Positions 1-10,274 of a stretch of DNA of 54,479 nt are shown here, one piece after another. The stretch is from positions 1-54,479 of the forward strand of contig SSNU01000360.1 in assembly GCA_012064415.1 (NCBI GenBank). Direction: 5' to 3'. Made by a program: the position numbers and the translations under genes. The stretch is from Gyrodactylus bullatarudis (Eukaryota > Platyhelminthes > Monogenea > Gyrodactylidea > Gyrodactylidae). Each line of letters opens with the position of its first letter. Within the stretch, counting starts at the first letter, position 1. A model generated the notes under the pieces. It made no database searches. It was not told the DNA's origin and was given only the letters and a program-made list of their open reading frames with translations.

Positions 1-63
1 TTATTTAAAGAAAAAGAGAAATAAATTTTCTTCATTTTGATGTATAATTTGTTATTCTAAAGC

Positions 64-206
64 GAATTTTTGATTATGTAATTTTTGATCAAAGTTGGAA
101 TCTCATAACATATGATGCAACCTAATATTTGAAAATTCAGATGTTTAGTCATTTTCTGTAGTGAAATTCTTTGAAAAATTTCGGCGCATAATCAAAAATT
201 GACGTT
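64..206. repeat. Small foldback repeat
   Basis: The sequence near 64-80 (GAATTTTTGATTATG) reappears inverted near 188-206, next to a GGCGCATAATC motif shared with other palindromic repeats of this window. Otherwise 1-901 holds no recognisable exon. Confidence 0.4.
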
Positions 207-416
207 TACAGCTCTAATTCAAAAACAAAATTTGAAAAAAACAAGATTTTTCTCATTGCTTGAACCTCTCTTCCAATTGAGTGTTGAATAGATATTAGGT
301 ACGTCAAAAAATTTACCTTGAATAGTGAATAAACTCAACAATACGATATTTTCCTAATACATTGGAAAATAAAAAAGTCTAAATTCATATTCATTCAGTC
401 TAAAAAGTAAAGTTGG

Positions 417-734
417 TTGATATGAAGTTGAGAATCTATGATTTTTACCAAAACCTCGATTTTTACATTGAAAATTCGAATATTAATTCGTATGATAAAG
501 ATTTCTTGGAATCCTACTTTTACGATTTGAAGAAAAAAATTCTGAAAAAATTAATTCCATGAAAAATATGGTCATTTTTCAAATTTCTATTTGGCGTCAA
601 AATCCCATTTTTTCGAACTTCGAGCTGAATATTTTTATTGATTTCAAAGTGAGAGAGTGATAAAAAGTTGATTTTCAAGATCAAAATAAAATCGAGGTTT
701 TCGTAAAAATCATAGATTCCCAACTTCATATCAA
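417..734. mobile_element. MITE family A, short copy
   Basis: The terminal inverted repeat starting TTGATATGAAGTT at 417 returns inverted at 722-734. The inner sequence (TTTTTACC / CTCGATTTT) is also mirrored. The same termini mark copies at 3722-4421 and, decayed, at 5544-6103, 24890-25218 and 31765-32320. Confidence 0.65.
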
Positions 735-901
735 TTAGCTATATCATTCTTCATGTACGAATTCAATTCATGTCTCTACAATATTTCCAATATGCAGTCA
801 AAATATTTTTCTGAACTAGAGAAAAATCCTTGAATATTTTCACCTTAATTGAATCTGATTGAATCTTCAAGTAAGAATCTAAAGCATTTCTTTCAAATTA
901 G

Positions 902-3900
902 GAACGTAGAATATCACTTACTGAAAGTATTCAAGAGGAACCCAATGAGAGCGTGGACAAAACTAATGGAATTCAATGCAATTGTAACATTAACAGTAAC
1001 ACACGACCAGACATTGAAAGTCAAATAGTAAGCTCATCCCAACTTGATACTCTACAATATACAATATAATTTTATTCTTTTTTGTCATATTTTTTCAGGA
1101 GAAAATCAAAGCAGACAATTGCACTGTTGTTCGTGGAGATAATAACGCAACAGTCCATGATCACGAGCTAGTACTTAGTAGTAAAGAACTCGACAGTTTT
1201 GATCATCATAATCTTTCTGATATTTCTGTCAAAATAACCTTTCAGTGTTCTCATAAAACCTGTTCTCTTGCATCTAAGGTAATTACAGATTTCCACTTTT
1301 TAATATTCATACTTGATCTTCATAATTGATCACATTGAGTATTAATAATGATCCTTAGGGATACCAATAAAGACAAGAGGACTCATTGAGGTTTTTACGC
1401 TGGGCTTATTAATTTTATTCTCGATAACTAATCGTTGTTATAATGTTAAATTTCTAAATTTGAGCCACCATTTTTCAATCGGATTTTCACATCAAATTAA
1501 TATTACATATATTCTGAATCCACCCTGAGAAAATCAGGTCAATTTGGGAAAAATAACGATTTTAGGGAAAATGGAACAGCTAAAAGCTCTCAGAAACTTA
1601 TGCACAAGTCATGACAAGAATATTTTGATATAATTCAGGGGTAGAGAGAGAGGAGTTAATTTTCCACATCTATCTATGGGATATACCTCTATAATATACA
1701 GTGTATATGCATATCAGAAGTTCAAAATGCTTAAATTTAATTTTCGAAAACTACGATTACGCAGCATATAAAAAAATCTACTGGAAGCATCAAATAGTAA
1801 ATTTTTCAGGGAAAAAATATTCGTCTTTCTCTGTTATATATGAATTAGAGAAAGAAAAAATTTCTTTCTGAACATTTTTCTATTTCATGCTTCAAATAGA
1901 ATCGTTATGCTCCATAATTGCTGTTTTCGAAATCAAAATTTAAAAATTTTGATCTTCTGACGTGTCATTTCTCATTTCCCCTAAAATCTTTTATTTTTCC
2001 CAAATTGACCGGATTTCTCCCAGGGTATATTCAGAATATTAATTTGACATTAATTTATCATTTCTCGTCGTGAAATTCATTGAAAAATCATGGCGCAAAT
2101 TGACATCATCAATTGAAATTATGCATATCTAAATGAAATTAAAAACACAAGGTTCAATAGGAATTTTTTCTTCTCCTTTTATTTTCTATCAGATGAACGC
2201 ATAAACTCGAAAAGTTTATAAAAATTTATTACTCTATTATGAATTTTTATAAAGTCAATTTTATTTTAGTCAATCCTTTACCATTGTAAAAAGAATGGAT
2301 AAGGTGATGTATCTCTTACAGCTAAGATTCAGGTAAAATCATTGATTTCACTTTCATTCACGATTCTCCCTGAAATCTACCTGAAATTATACACCGAGCA
2401 TATATACCGAATATATGAGCTATCTAATATTTATAATACATTGTACATTAGCAATAGACCCGTTCTTTTTCCTTGAGGGATTGGCATTCAAAGAATTTTA
2501 ATTCTGATTGAATGAGCCTTTCACAATCCCTACAAAGAAGGATTGATCTTTTGTGAAATAATGCTTGAATTGAATTTGGTTCAGGGTTTGTAAATTTAAA
2601 AAAAATTTACGGATTATCACCCAAAGAATATTTCATTCTGATTCGTCTGTCATTTGTTTTTCATTTCTGGTGCACTTCAACATTTACTTTAACCTCAGCA
2701 CTATAGAAGAATGATGTCTTATCGAAAAGAACAAAATAATGAAAATCTAGTTTCAGAAGTAGAAGTTTTTTTAGATAATAATAATTATAATTCAGTTAGA
2801 TTCAGTCTTGATAATGACAAATTCTTGATATGGATTCTCATTTGAATCAACTCGAGAATAACGGCTTGAAATATCATCAAAATCTTATGAAACAAGCTTT
2901 CAAGATTCTTGGTGAAAACTGGTGACTCTGTCCGTGTTAGACTTTCCGAAATTGATAGAGTTAAAGGTGATCTAAAATTCATCTTATACGTTATTTTAGA
3001 GTTTTCTGATAAGAAAACCTGTTTAGAATTGAAACTGAATCAGGAATAATAAAATTTTTACTCAATAAGTCAATTCGATTTATTTTGAGAATTACTCTAA
3101 ATTTCTTTCTTTGCCATGTAATAATAAATAGACTACTCTTTACTTGAACTGAAAAGAATTTTGGTCACTTATTAGTACAGTAAGATTTATGACCCCCAGA
3201 TATAATTCACAAAGATAATTTTTTTAAATCTAATGAAATCAATTGAAAAGTATGCTAGTCTAATATACAATGTACATTGCTAATATATATGGTATATGCT
3301 CGGTGTATAATTTCAGGCAGATTTTAGGGAGAATCATGAATGAAAGAGAAATTGATGATTTTACCTGAATTTTAACTGCTTCATGATTTTAACTAGTTGA
3401 TTTTATGATTTCCTAATTCACGGTTTTAACTGTAACATATCCACTGCCATCAACATGTGTAATGTTTCCAACAATTATAATTATTAGCTCATACATATCA
3501 TAAATAAACCTAATTGATATGAAGTTGGGAATCTATGATTTTTACAGACATCTCGATATTTTCATCAGGAACAAAAAGAAATATCGTTAAAATTATTGAA
3601 CAGCTGAACTCGTAGTATTTAATTTAATCAGAATGCTGAATTTCTATTTTTTTCAAAAAAAAATTGCTTGGGTCTTTAAGGGTTATAATATTTAACTCAT
3701 ACATATCTTAAATAAACCCAATTGATATGAAGTTGGGAATCTATGATTTTTACAGACATCTCGATATTTTCATCAGGAATTCGAATTTGTTAAAGATTTT
3801 CTGGAATCCTACTCATTCTGCCTACTTTTACCATTTGAAAAAAAAATCTGAAAAAAAAATTATTTTTATGAAAAATATGGTCATTTTTCAAATCCCATTT

Positions 3901-5404
3901 GGTGCCAAAATCCCATTTTTTCTAACTTTGAGCTGAAATTTTTTGTTGATTTGAAAGTTGGAGGCTGATAGAAAATTGATTTTCAGGATCAAGATTAGAC
4001 AAGAAAATCAATTCAACTGAATCTGATCTAATTCTCAACCCTAGTATCGTTTGGGAGCGGAATTTTTTGATCATTTTCACTACTTGAAAATCAATGAAAT
4101 TTCGATAATTCAAAATCTCTCGAAAATGGGTTAACTGTCGGTAATTTGACGGTGCTAGTCAGCTTTATTATCTAATTTTGATCCTGAAAATCATGTTTTT
4201 TATCAGCTTTCAAATCAATAAAATTTTTGAGTTTAAAGTTTGAAAAAATGGGATTTTGGCACCAAATGGGAATTTGAAAAAAAAAATTTTTTCAGATTTT
4301 TTTTTCAAATGGTAAAAGTGGGCAGCATGAATAGGATTCCAGAAAATCTTTAACAAATTTGAATTCCTGATGAAAATATCGAGATGTCTGTAAAAATCAT
4401 AGATTCCCAACTTCATATCAATTAGCTTTATATAGAATTGAATAATTTTTATTTGAGTGTTCTATCTACACATAGCTCACTTTAAAATTTGCACAACTCT
4501 TCACCAAGTGAATCATAAAGAGTGTATTTTGAAGTAAAACTCAAATTAACTTGTATAAAGGCTTTTTTTCTATTCGTTCTGATCTATATATTTAATAATA
4601 CGTTCTAGCATTGGATCGCTTTTCCCGGTAACTTTCCACCCATTGTATTGTTGGCCTAAACGGCTCAAATTTATTTTGATTCCAATTCTTAACTGGTTGC
4701 AGTATTGAATTTGGTCATCTTTCAATCTGACTTCCTAATAAATCTGCATCTGATATATTCATAATCCTTTTTAGAATATGAGTGAATATTTTTCTCTGAC
4801 AATGTTTGTATTGATATTTAAGATAGGTACGAGATAAGATAGCCTGATATTCTTCCGTGTATCTTAGACATGTAGGGAAGTTTTTTAATCAAAATTTTAC
4901 CGTTTTTAACCATTAAACATGAATCAGATAGACGTTTAAATATTCTAATTTTAGTTATCAATTTTATATAAAATATAAAACGTAAAATGTCTATAAACCA
5001 GATTACGAGAATCCCTCATAGAATTTACTACGATTATAATTAGAATTTCATATGATATGTATTTTGCAATTAAATACTGAGATGTGTAAAACAGAGTGTA
5101 TCATTTGTATCCTTTGTATAATCTTTGTCATATTTTTCGTCAAGAATCTTCTTTTGCATATGGGGTGGGTGCTCAATTGATTTATTGAGTTCTAATTTCG
5201 TGAATCAGATATGTAGAATGAATTTATTGTCTTTTATCTAGTTTTTTCTTATTCAATGATTTTTATCATCTCAAGATTGCCAGTGAAGGTAAAATTGACG
5301 TGGAGCCAATGAAAGCTGAACTAAAAACCGTCATCTCATCGAGGGATCAGTTCTCTTCACATTCATCATCAGACGATAGTGATCATTTGTTGACATCATG
5401 TTAA
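902..5404 (+). CDS. 3' end of an unrecognised gene (three visible exons)
   Basis: I see three exons, all in phase 0: 902-1027 (42 codons), 1099-1278 (60 codons) and 5276-5404 (42 codons plus TAA). Each is bounded by AG and GT; the donors are gtaagc and gtaatt, and the acceptors include tttttcag. The gene must continue left of the window. The joined 144-residue tail is hydrophilic, has several Cys in the middle (QCNCN, QCSHKTC) and ends in a Ser/Asp-rich stretch. Near the C terminus, DSDHLL fits an acidic dileucine sorting signal, so a cytoplasmic tail of a membrane protein is possible, but this is inference. No transmembrane segment is visible in this part. The 4-kb last intron is filled with repeats. 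I do not recognise the family. A missed small exon between 1279 and 5275 cannot be excluded. Confidence 0.6.
1457..2101. mobile_element. Palindromic MITE (family B)
   Basis: Two arms of about 120 bp mirror each other: the left arm includes GGTCAATTTGGGAAAAATAA near 1538-1557 and the right arm its complement near 1993-2012. The outer ends carry a GCGCCA/GGCGC-type motif. There is no coding capacity. It lies in the last intron of the left gene. Confidence 0.65.
2829..3049 (+). pseudogene. KRBA2-like integrase C-terminal remnant
   Basis: Read in two frames, the strand encodes a KQA-type helix and then TGDSVRVRLSEIDRVKGDLK and CLELKLNQE, followed by TAA at 3047-3049. GD-x-VRV-x(4)-DR-x-(K/R) is the landmark of the C-terminal domain of KRAB-A-domain-containing-2-like integrases carried by Ginger/Maverick-type elements. 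A frameshift near 2925 separates the two halves, so it is dead. Confidence 0.55.
3483..3780 (+). repeat. Tandem duplication of the end of MITE family A
   Basis: A block that starts with CTCATACATATC, continues AAATAAACC and runs into the MITE A terminus appears at about 3488-3570 and again at about 3695-3778, so the element edge plus flank was duplicated with a spacing of about 207 bp. Confidence 0.55.
3722..4421. mobile_element. MITE family A, 700-bp palindromic copy
   Basis: The termini TTGATATGAAGTTGGG are inverted at the two ends, and the arms stay similar for about 270 bp inward, including a FATCCCATTT-like stretch near 3893 and its mirror near 4245-4270. The centre around 4000-4150 is unique. 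Short ORFs on both strands are mirror images of each other and are not genes. Confidence 0.75.
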
Positions 5405-5543
5405 AATATGGTATTATGGATGGTAACATTGTCCTCATTTGAATTTATTTACAAATTTTGTTTTCTTTTACAGAATCATAGAGACAAATATTTTTAAAAA
5501 AACCTATTTAATAATAATTTGATTACATTCTAATGTAAGGTTA

Positions 5544-6103
5544 GTTGATATAAAGTTAGGAATCTATAATTATGACAAAAATCTAGATATTTTCACTTGA
5601 AATGATTTGAACATGTTAAAAATATTTTTAGAATCCTAATCATGTTGCTTACTTTTACCACCTGAAGAAAAAGTTTCTGAAAAAATTAATTTTTCAAATT
5701 TCGATTTGGTGGGAAAATTTCTCTTTTTGCACTTTGAGCTGAAACTTTTTATTGATTTAAAAGCGACAGAAAGGTCAATCAGAAATAAACAAGAATTTAT
5801 CACCGTTAAATTCTCGACAGTTCGAATTACAGAAATGTCATTGATTTTCAAGTAGTGAAAAGGAACAAAAGATCGAAATTCAGTTCCCAACCAATTCTGT
5901 CATTTTTAAATCAATAAAAAAAGTTCAAAAAATTGGATTTTCGCGCCAATTCAAAATATGAAAAATGACGATATTTTTCCAGATTTTTTTTCTTCAAATG
6001 GTTAAGGTAAGCAACATGATTTTGAGTTCTAAAAATTCTTGAACATATTCGAATCCTTGATGGAAAAATCAAGATTTTTATAGATTCCCAGCTTCATATT
6101 ATT
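5544..6103. mobile_element. MITE family A, decayed copy between the left gene and DRC4
   Basis: Degenerate family A termini (TTGATATAAAGTTAGGAATC at the left; mirrored AGATTCCCAGCTTCATAT at the right) enclose about 560 bp. It fills most of the intergenic space from 5405 to 6258. Confidence 0.5.
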
Positions 6104-6242
6104 TAACTTTGCGTTAATCCTTTGAAAAATTCTTTTTCATGATTACTTATTATGTAAGAATGATTTAGTCAATTGAAAAAATTATTGTACAGTATTTTAA
6201 AAAACATGTAAATATAAATATTCTAATTTATTTACATATTTT

Positions 6243-6248
6243 TTTATT
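6243..6248 (-). promoter_or_regulatory. Polyadenylation signal of DRC4
   Basis: AATAAA on the minus strand, 10 bases after the DRC4 stop codon. It is the only canonical signal close to the stop; the 3' UTR would be very short. Confidence 0.5.
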
Positions 6249-6258
6249 ATTCACTCAT

Positions 6259-7695
6259 TCAAAGATTCTTAGTGTCAGATGTTCCGCTAATTCTAACTTT
6301 TGGTATTTCAAGACTTTTCTTGATAAAATTCTTTTCATAAGCTCCATAAAGTTCGTCATATGTCTAAGAGAGGTTTATTTCAGCTACCCAAGACCTACCT
6401 TTAAGCATGATTTCACATCAAATGCTAATTTTTTTATCAATTCATCTTTTTCTTGAATAAATTTCTAAATAAATTAATGAAAAAATGTTGACAAAAACTC
6501 TAACCTCAATATTCAATCTTGCAACGCTAACACTTTCATCGTCAGCATTCAAAGCAGAAATCAAGACTAAAATTTGGGCTTCTCTCTTTTGAAGCTGGTC
6601 CATTACTTCGTCCAGCTTCTTCTCCAAAATCTGATTCATTAGGCTAATCTTTTGTTGAGTGTACATGAGTGCATTCTCTAGTTTGGATTCAATCGAATCA
6701 AATAGCTCCTCATAATTTCTCAATCTTTCCGTTGATACAGTATACGCATTCATTAGATTATTAACTTGAACCTTGGAATTCTTCAGAGCACTCCTTGTTC
6801 TAATGTGACTAACAACTTCTTTCTTGTACAATTCTTTGGTCGCTAAAAGCTGATTATTTTCATTTTGAAGTCTTTCTAGTTCAATGGTAGCCCTATTTAG
6901 TTTGCTTGACGTTTCCTTGAATTCTGTTGACATTTTCAAGCTTCTATTTTTAAGATCCTCAATTCGATCTTTGAGATTTTTTATCACGCTTACAGAACTT
7001 AGTGTAATGTCATTAAAATAAGATTTGCAGCTGATAAAGGCACGTTCATGGTCCTCCATTAAATCTTTAATATGATTATTCTTACGCTCTTCCAGATCTA
7101 GCAGCTGGTTCTTATAATTATCTTCTAGCTCTTGAGCAGTCTGAAGAGAGGATTTTGCTGATTTTGATTCAATTTCTTCAACTCTATTGATGAAATCTTG
7201 TTTATTGAGAACCATAAGTGTTTCTGAGTCTAAATTAATTTGTTTTATCAAATGGACATTATCTGATTTTTCTTTCCTCAATTTTGCTTTCAGCTGATAA
7301 TTTTCTTCTTTTAAGATACGTATCTCTTCTAAATAATTTTCTTGAATAGAGTCATTCTTTTTAATCTGATCTGATTGATAATTTGACAATTCAGATCGTT
7401 TTTCGTAAACAAGATGACGAGTTTTATGGAAATATGCCTGTAGCTGACATTTTTGAAGATCCATCTCTTCTTTTAGCTTTTCATCTTTGATACTTAGTTC
7501 CTTCACTGCTTGTTCATACCTATATCTTTCAATTTCCCAAAATTTGAGAACTTTATTTAATTCTAAGTTTGCAATATTCCTCTCTTCAACTTCTTTGCTT
7601 AGTTCTCTTTTAAGTCCTTGGATAAAATCCTCCATCATATGAAATTTATCCGCATTTTTTTTCTGATTTACGTGTTTAGTTTTTCCTTTAGGCAT
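6259..7695 (-). CDS. GAS8: Dynein regulatory complex subunit 4 (GAS8/DRC4)
   Basis: Three exons read on the minus strand: 7695-6505 (397 codons from ATG), 6464-6399 (22 codons) and 6363-6259 (34 codons plus TGA), all in phase 0, giving 453 residues; animal GAS8 is about 480. The protein is almost entirely charged coiled coil. The block ERKNNHIKDLMEDHE (about residues 203-217) followed by YFNDITL matches the conserved GAS8 core, and HLVYEKRSEL fits the family's HLLYEH region. The C-terminal TYDELYGAYE matches the family's last helix. DRC4 is a scaffold of the nexin-dynein regulatory complex between axonemal doublets and controls ciliary or flagellar beating. The introns are only 40 and 35 nt. 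The gene starts 262 bp from EB1 on the other strand. A polyadenylation signal (AATAAA on the minus strand) lies at 6243-6248. Confidence 0.88.
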
Positions 7696-7957
7696 AGGTG
7701 TTTAATTCTTAGAATTTTAATAAAAAAATTTATCTCTACAAATTTAAAATTGATTCAATGAGTATATATCTATGGAAACAAATTTCTTGTTCTCAATAGA
7801 TTTTTGTTTGAATTTATTAATTATCGGAATAAAATTTCTGAAGCCCGTTTGGAATTCTCCAACCGTTAGAATTTTATTTTAAACGTTTAATTCTCTGCAA
7901 ATCATCTATATTCGGAAAAAAAGAATTCTCTAGATTTATTTATCAATTTCAATAATC
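7696..7957. promoter_or_regulatory. Shared upstream region of the divergent DRC4 / EB1 pair
   Basis: The two ATGs face away from each other across 262 bp, with no ORF or repeat between them. Both promoters must lie here or inside 5' introns. A weak RFX-like half site (GGAAAC at 7774-7779, with an imperfect left half) is present. This is only suggestive for a ciliary gene. No clear TATA box stands out from the AT-rich background. Confidence 0.5.
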
Positions 7958-9359
7958 ATGGCCAATGTTAAAGCAACAAATGTGCACAGCACTAATCAAA
8001 TGACAGACAATCTTAGCAGAGCCGATATACTAAATTGGATAAACACGTGTCTTGATGCTAGTTATGGCAAAATCGAAGAGCTTTGTTCTGGTGCTGCCTA
8101 TTGTCAACTTATGGACATGCTATTTCCAGGGACCTTACAATTCAAGAAAGTCAAATTTAACACGAAGCTTGAACACGAGTGTATTAATAACTTCAAAGTG
8201 TTGCAGTTGTTGTTCAATAAGCATGGAATTGATAAAGTTGGTGTAAAATTATATTTTTTTCTTTACTCTACTTTATTTCATTAAATAATTAGGATGTTCC
8301 AATAGAAAAGTTGATCAAAGGAAAATTTCAAGACAATTTCGAATTTGTTCAATGGTTTAAAAGACTATTTGACGCCAATTATACAGGTCATCCTTATGAT
8401 GCTCTTGCTGCTAGAGGGGGTGAAGTTATTATTGGTAGTGCTAAAAATAAAATTGGAGCAAAATCTTTATCCAAACCAGCTGTGCAAACCTCGGTAAGAA
8501 CACCACCTAAGCAAACCACTCGTCCTATTCCTCCTTCAGCTTCACCTTCCCCCGCCTTGAGACCAGTTGGTACAAATAACAATAGTACTGCAAACGCAAA
8601 ATCAAACAAAGAGATTGAAGATTTACGCGAACAAATTGAGAATCTCAATAGTCAAATGGAGGTCGATAAGCAAGAACTAGAAGGTCTTGTTAAGGAAAGA
8701 GATTTTTATTTCAATAAATTAAGAGACGTTGAAATCTTGTGTCAGAAAAAGGACCCCGAACAAGATCCATTTATTCAGGAAATCTTGGATATTCTTTATG
8801 CTGCAGATGTAAGCTACTTAATTGACTACATGTATAATTTTTATTGTAAAGTGCACTGTCAACCTCTTTGAAAGTTTCTGTAGAACCCAGCCGAAGATCT
8901 ATCAACATGTATGAACATTTGATTAGGCTCATAAAAGTTTATTCTTCATTTACTAATATTAGCTTGAATTGTACAAATTCGCAATTCTATCTTGAATCAT
9001 GGCAAAATACACAATTTGCCCGCTGTTAACCTTAAAAAATTAATCCTCAGCATCAAAACCTTTAGCTTATTTTATTCAAAGGTCTACAGTGCACTTTATA
9101 ATTGAATCGAATAATTTGATTTATAAATATTGATATAATATAGAACGACCAACCTGGAGTCAATGAAGAAGTAAGTCTTTGTGTAGTTTACACTTAATCT
9201 GTGAAAAATGCATAGACTCTGTAAATGTAAACTGATAGAAAGTTACTCTGATTAAGAGAATAATGAGTCAATAGCTATATTTGAGAATATATTATTGCAA
9301 TGATATTTTCTTAACAGGATGACGCCGATAAAAATGGCGAGGAGCCTGAAGAGTTCTGA
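7958..9359 (+). CDS. MAPRE1: Microtubule plus-end tracking protein EB1 (MAPRE family)
   Basis: Four exons: 7958-8236, 8293-8808, 9144-9170 and 9318-9359, joined in phase 0 to 287 residues (human EB1 has 268). The N-terminal calponin-homology domain (about residues 15-130) shows the family landmarks [16 protein letters not shown] and [16 protein letters not shown] Ser/Pro/Thr-rich linker follows. Then come the EB homology coiled coil ([18 protein letters not shown]) and an acidic tail. The protein ends in EEF, in place of the usual EEY, the signal read by CAP-Gly domains. EB proteins bind growing microtubule ends and recruit other plus-end factors. The first donor is gttggt, less standard than the others (gtaagc, gtaagt), but only this choice keeps the conserved K-x-x-P spacing in frame. 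A polyadenylation signal follows at 9382-9387. Confidence 0.93.
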
Positions 9360-9381
9360 AGAATCCTTTCGATGCATTACC

Positions 9382-9387
9382 AATAAA
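9382..9387 (+). promoter_or_regulatory. Polyadenylation signal of EB1
   Basis: AATAAA 23 bases after the EB1 stop codon, followed by a T-rich stretch. Confidence 0.5.
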
Positions 9388-10274
9388 TTTTTTTGTTTCA
9401 CAACGACAATGATCCTTGTCAATTCCTTACCTAACTCTTCACCTGAAAACATTCTTATTCACCTTCACCTGGTTCATCATCATGACATGCCTTGATTTTC
9501 AACCTCTCGATTATGACAAGAATCTTTTTCTTCGATTATACCCATATATACCTTGTAAGGCATAATAACTATAAATTATTAATGCTAAATTATGCTGATT
9601 AAAAAATACATATATCTCCCTTAAATATCTCATTGTTACTAATCATTGATTATTCTCAATTGCACAAGTGCACTTTAGTCAAAGAAGAATTTTTATTATG
9701 AAGAATAAATCTATTTACCGAGAGAGACACTTGTGAAGATTACAAAAAGTTACTGAAAACTGTCCCCAACTTTTAAAGTACACAGTGTGTTTAGTTAGTT
9801 AAATAATTGGCGTTGATTTCTTTAGACCTTCCCTGATTTATATAGTGGAGTAGATAATGTATGCAGTTATTTATACCCTCACGATGCTTGCAACATGATT
9901 AAATTCTAAGAGAGATTAGAAAAAAATTGATTATTTTATTGAGTAATCTCAAGCGAGAAAATAAGAAAAGTTTGATATGAATGAATAAAAGTGAACCTAG
10001 TGAGAAAAGTAGAAAGATTTACTATCGATCTGAAATGTAAAATGACTCAGATTTCCTTCACTCAGGTCATGTATCCGGATGACTACTAAGTAAGTTTTAC
10101 AATTATACTCTGCAATGCTGTATTGCATTCAACATGTGTTGTACTAAATTGATGAAAATCAACCAATCATATTAACTTATAATTACGACCAATCACAGAT
10201 GAGCTATGGATGAAATCCTAGAAAATATTTAGGGAATTTTTTATATATCTCAAACTTATGATGTTAGAATAGCT
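9388..10274. other. Intergenic, nothing recognised
   Basis: AT-rich sequence between EB1 and the receptor gene. I see no coding exon, RNA gene or clear repeat. The promoter of the receptor gene should lie toward its right end. Confidence 0.5.

Noticed and set aside
3727..4416. Short ORFs on both strands starting MKLGIYDFY
   Set aside because: They are mirror translations of the MITE family A arms.
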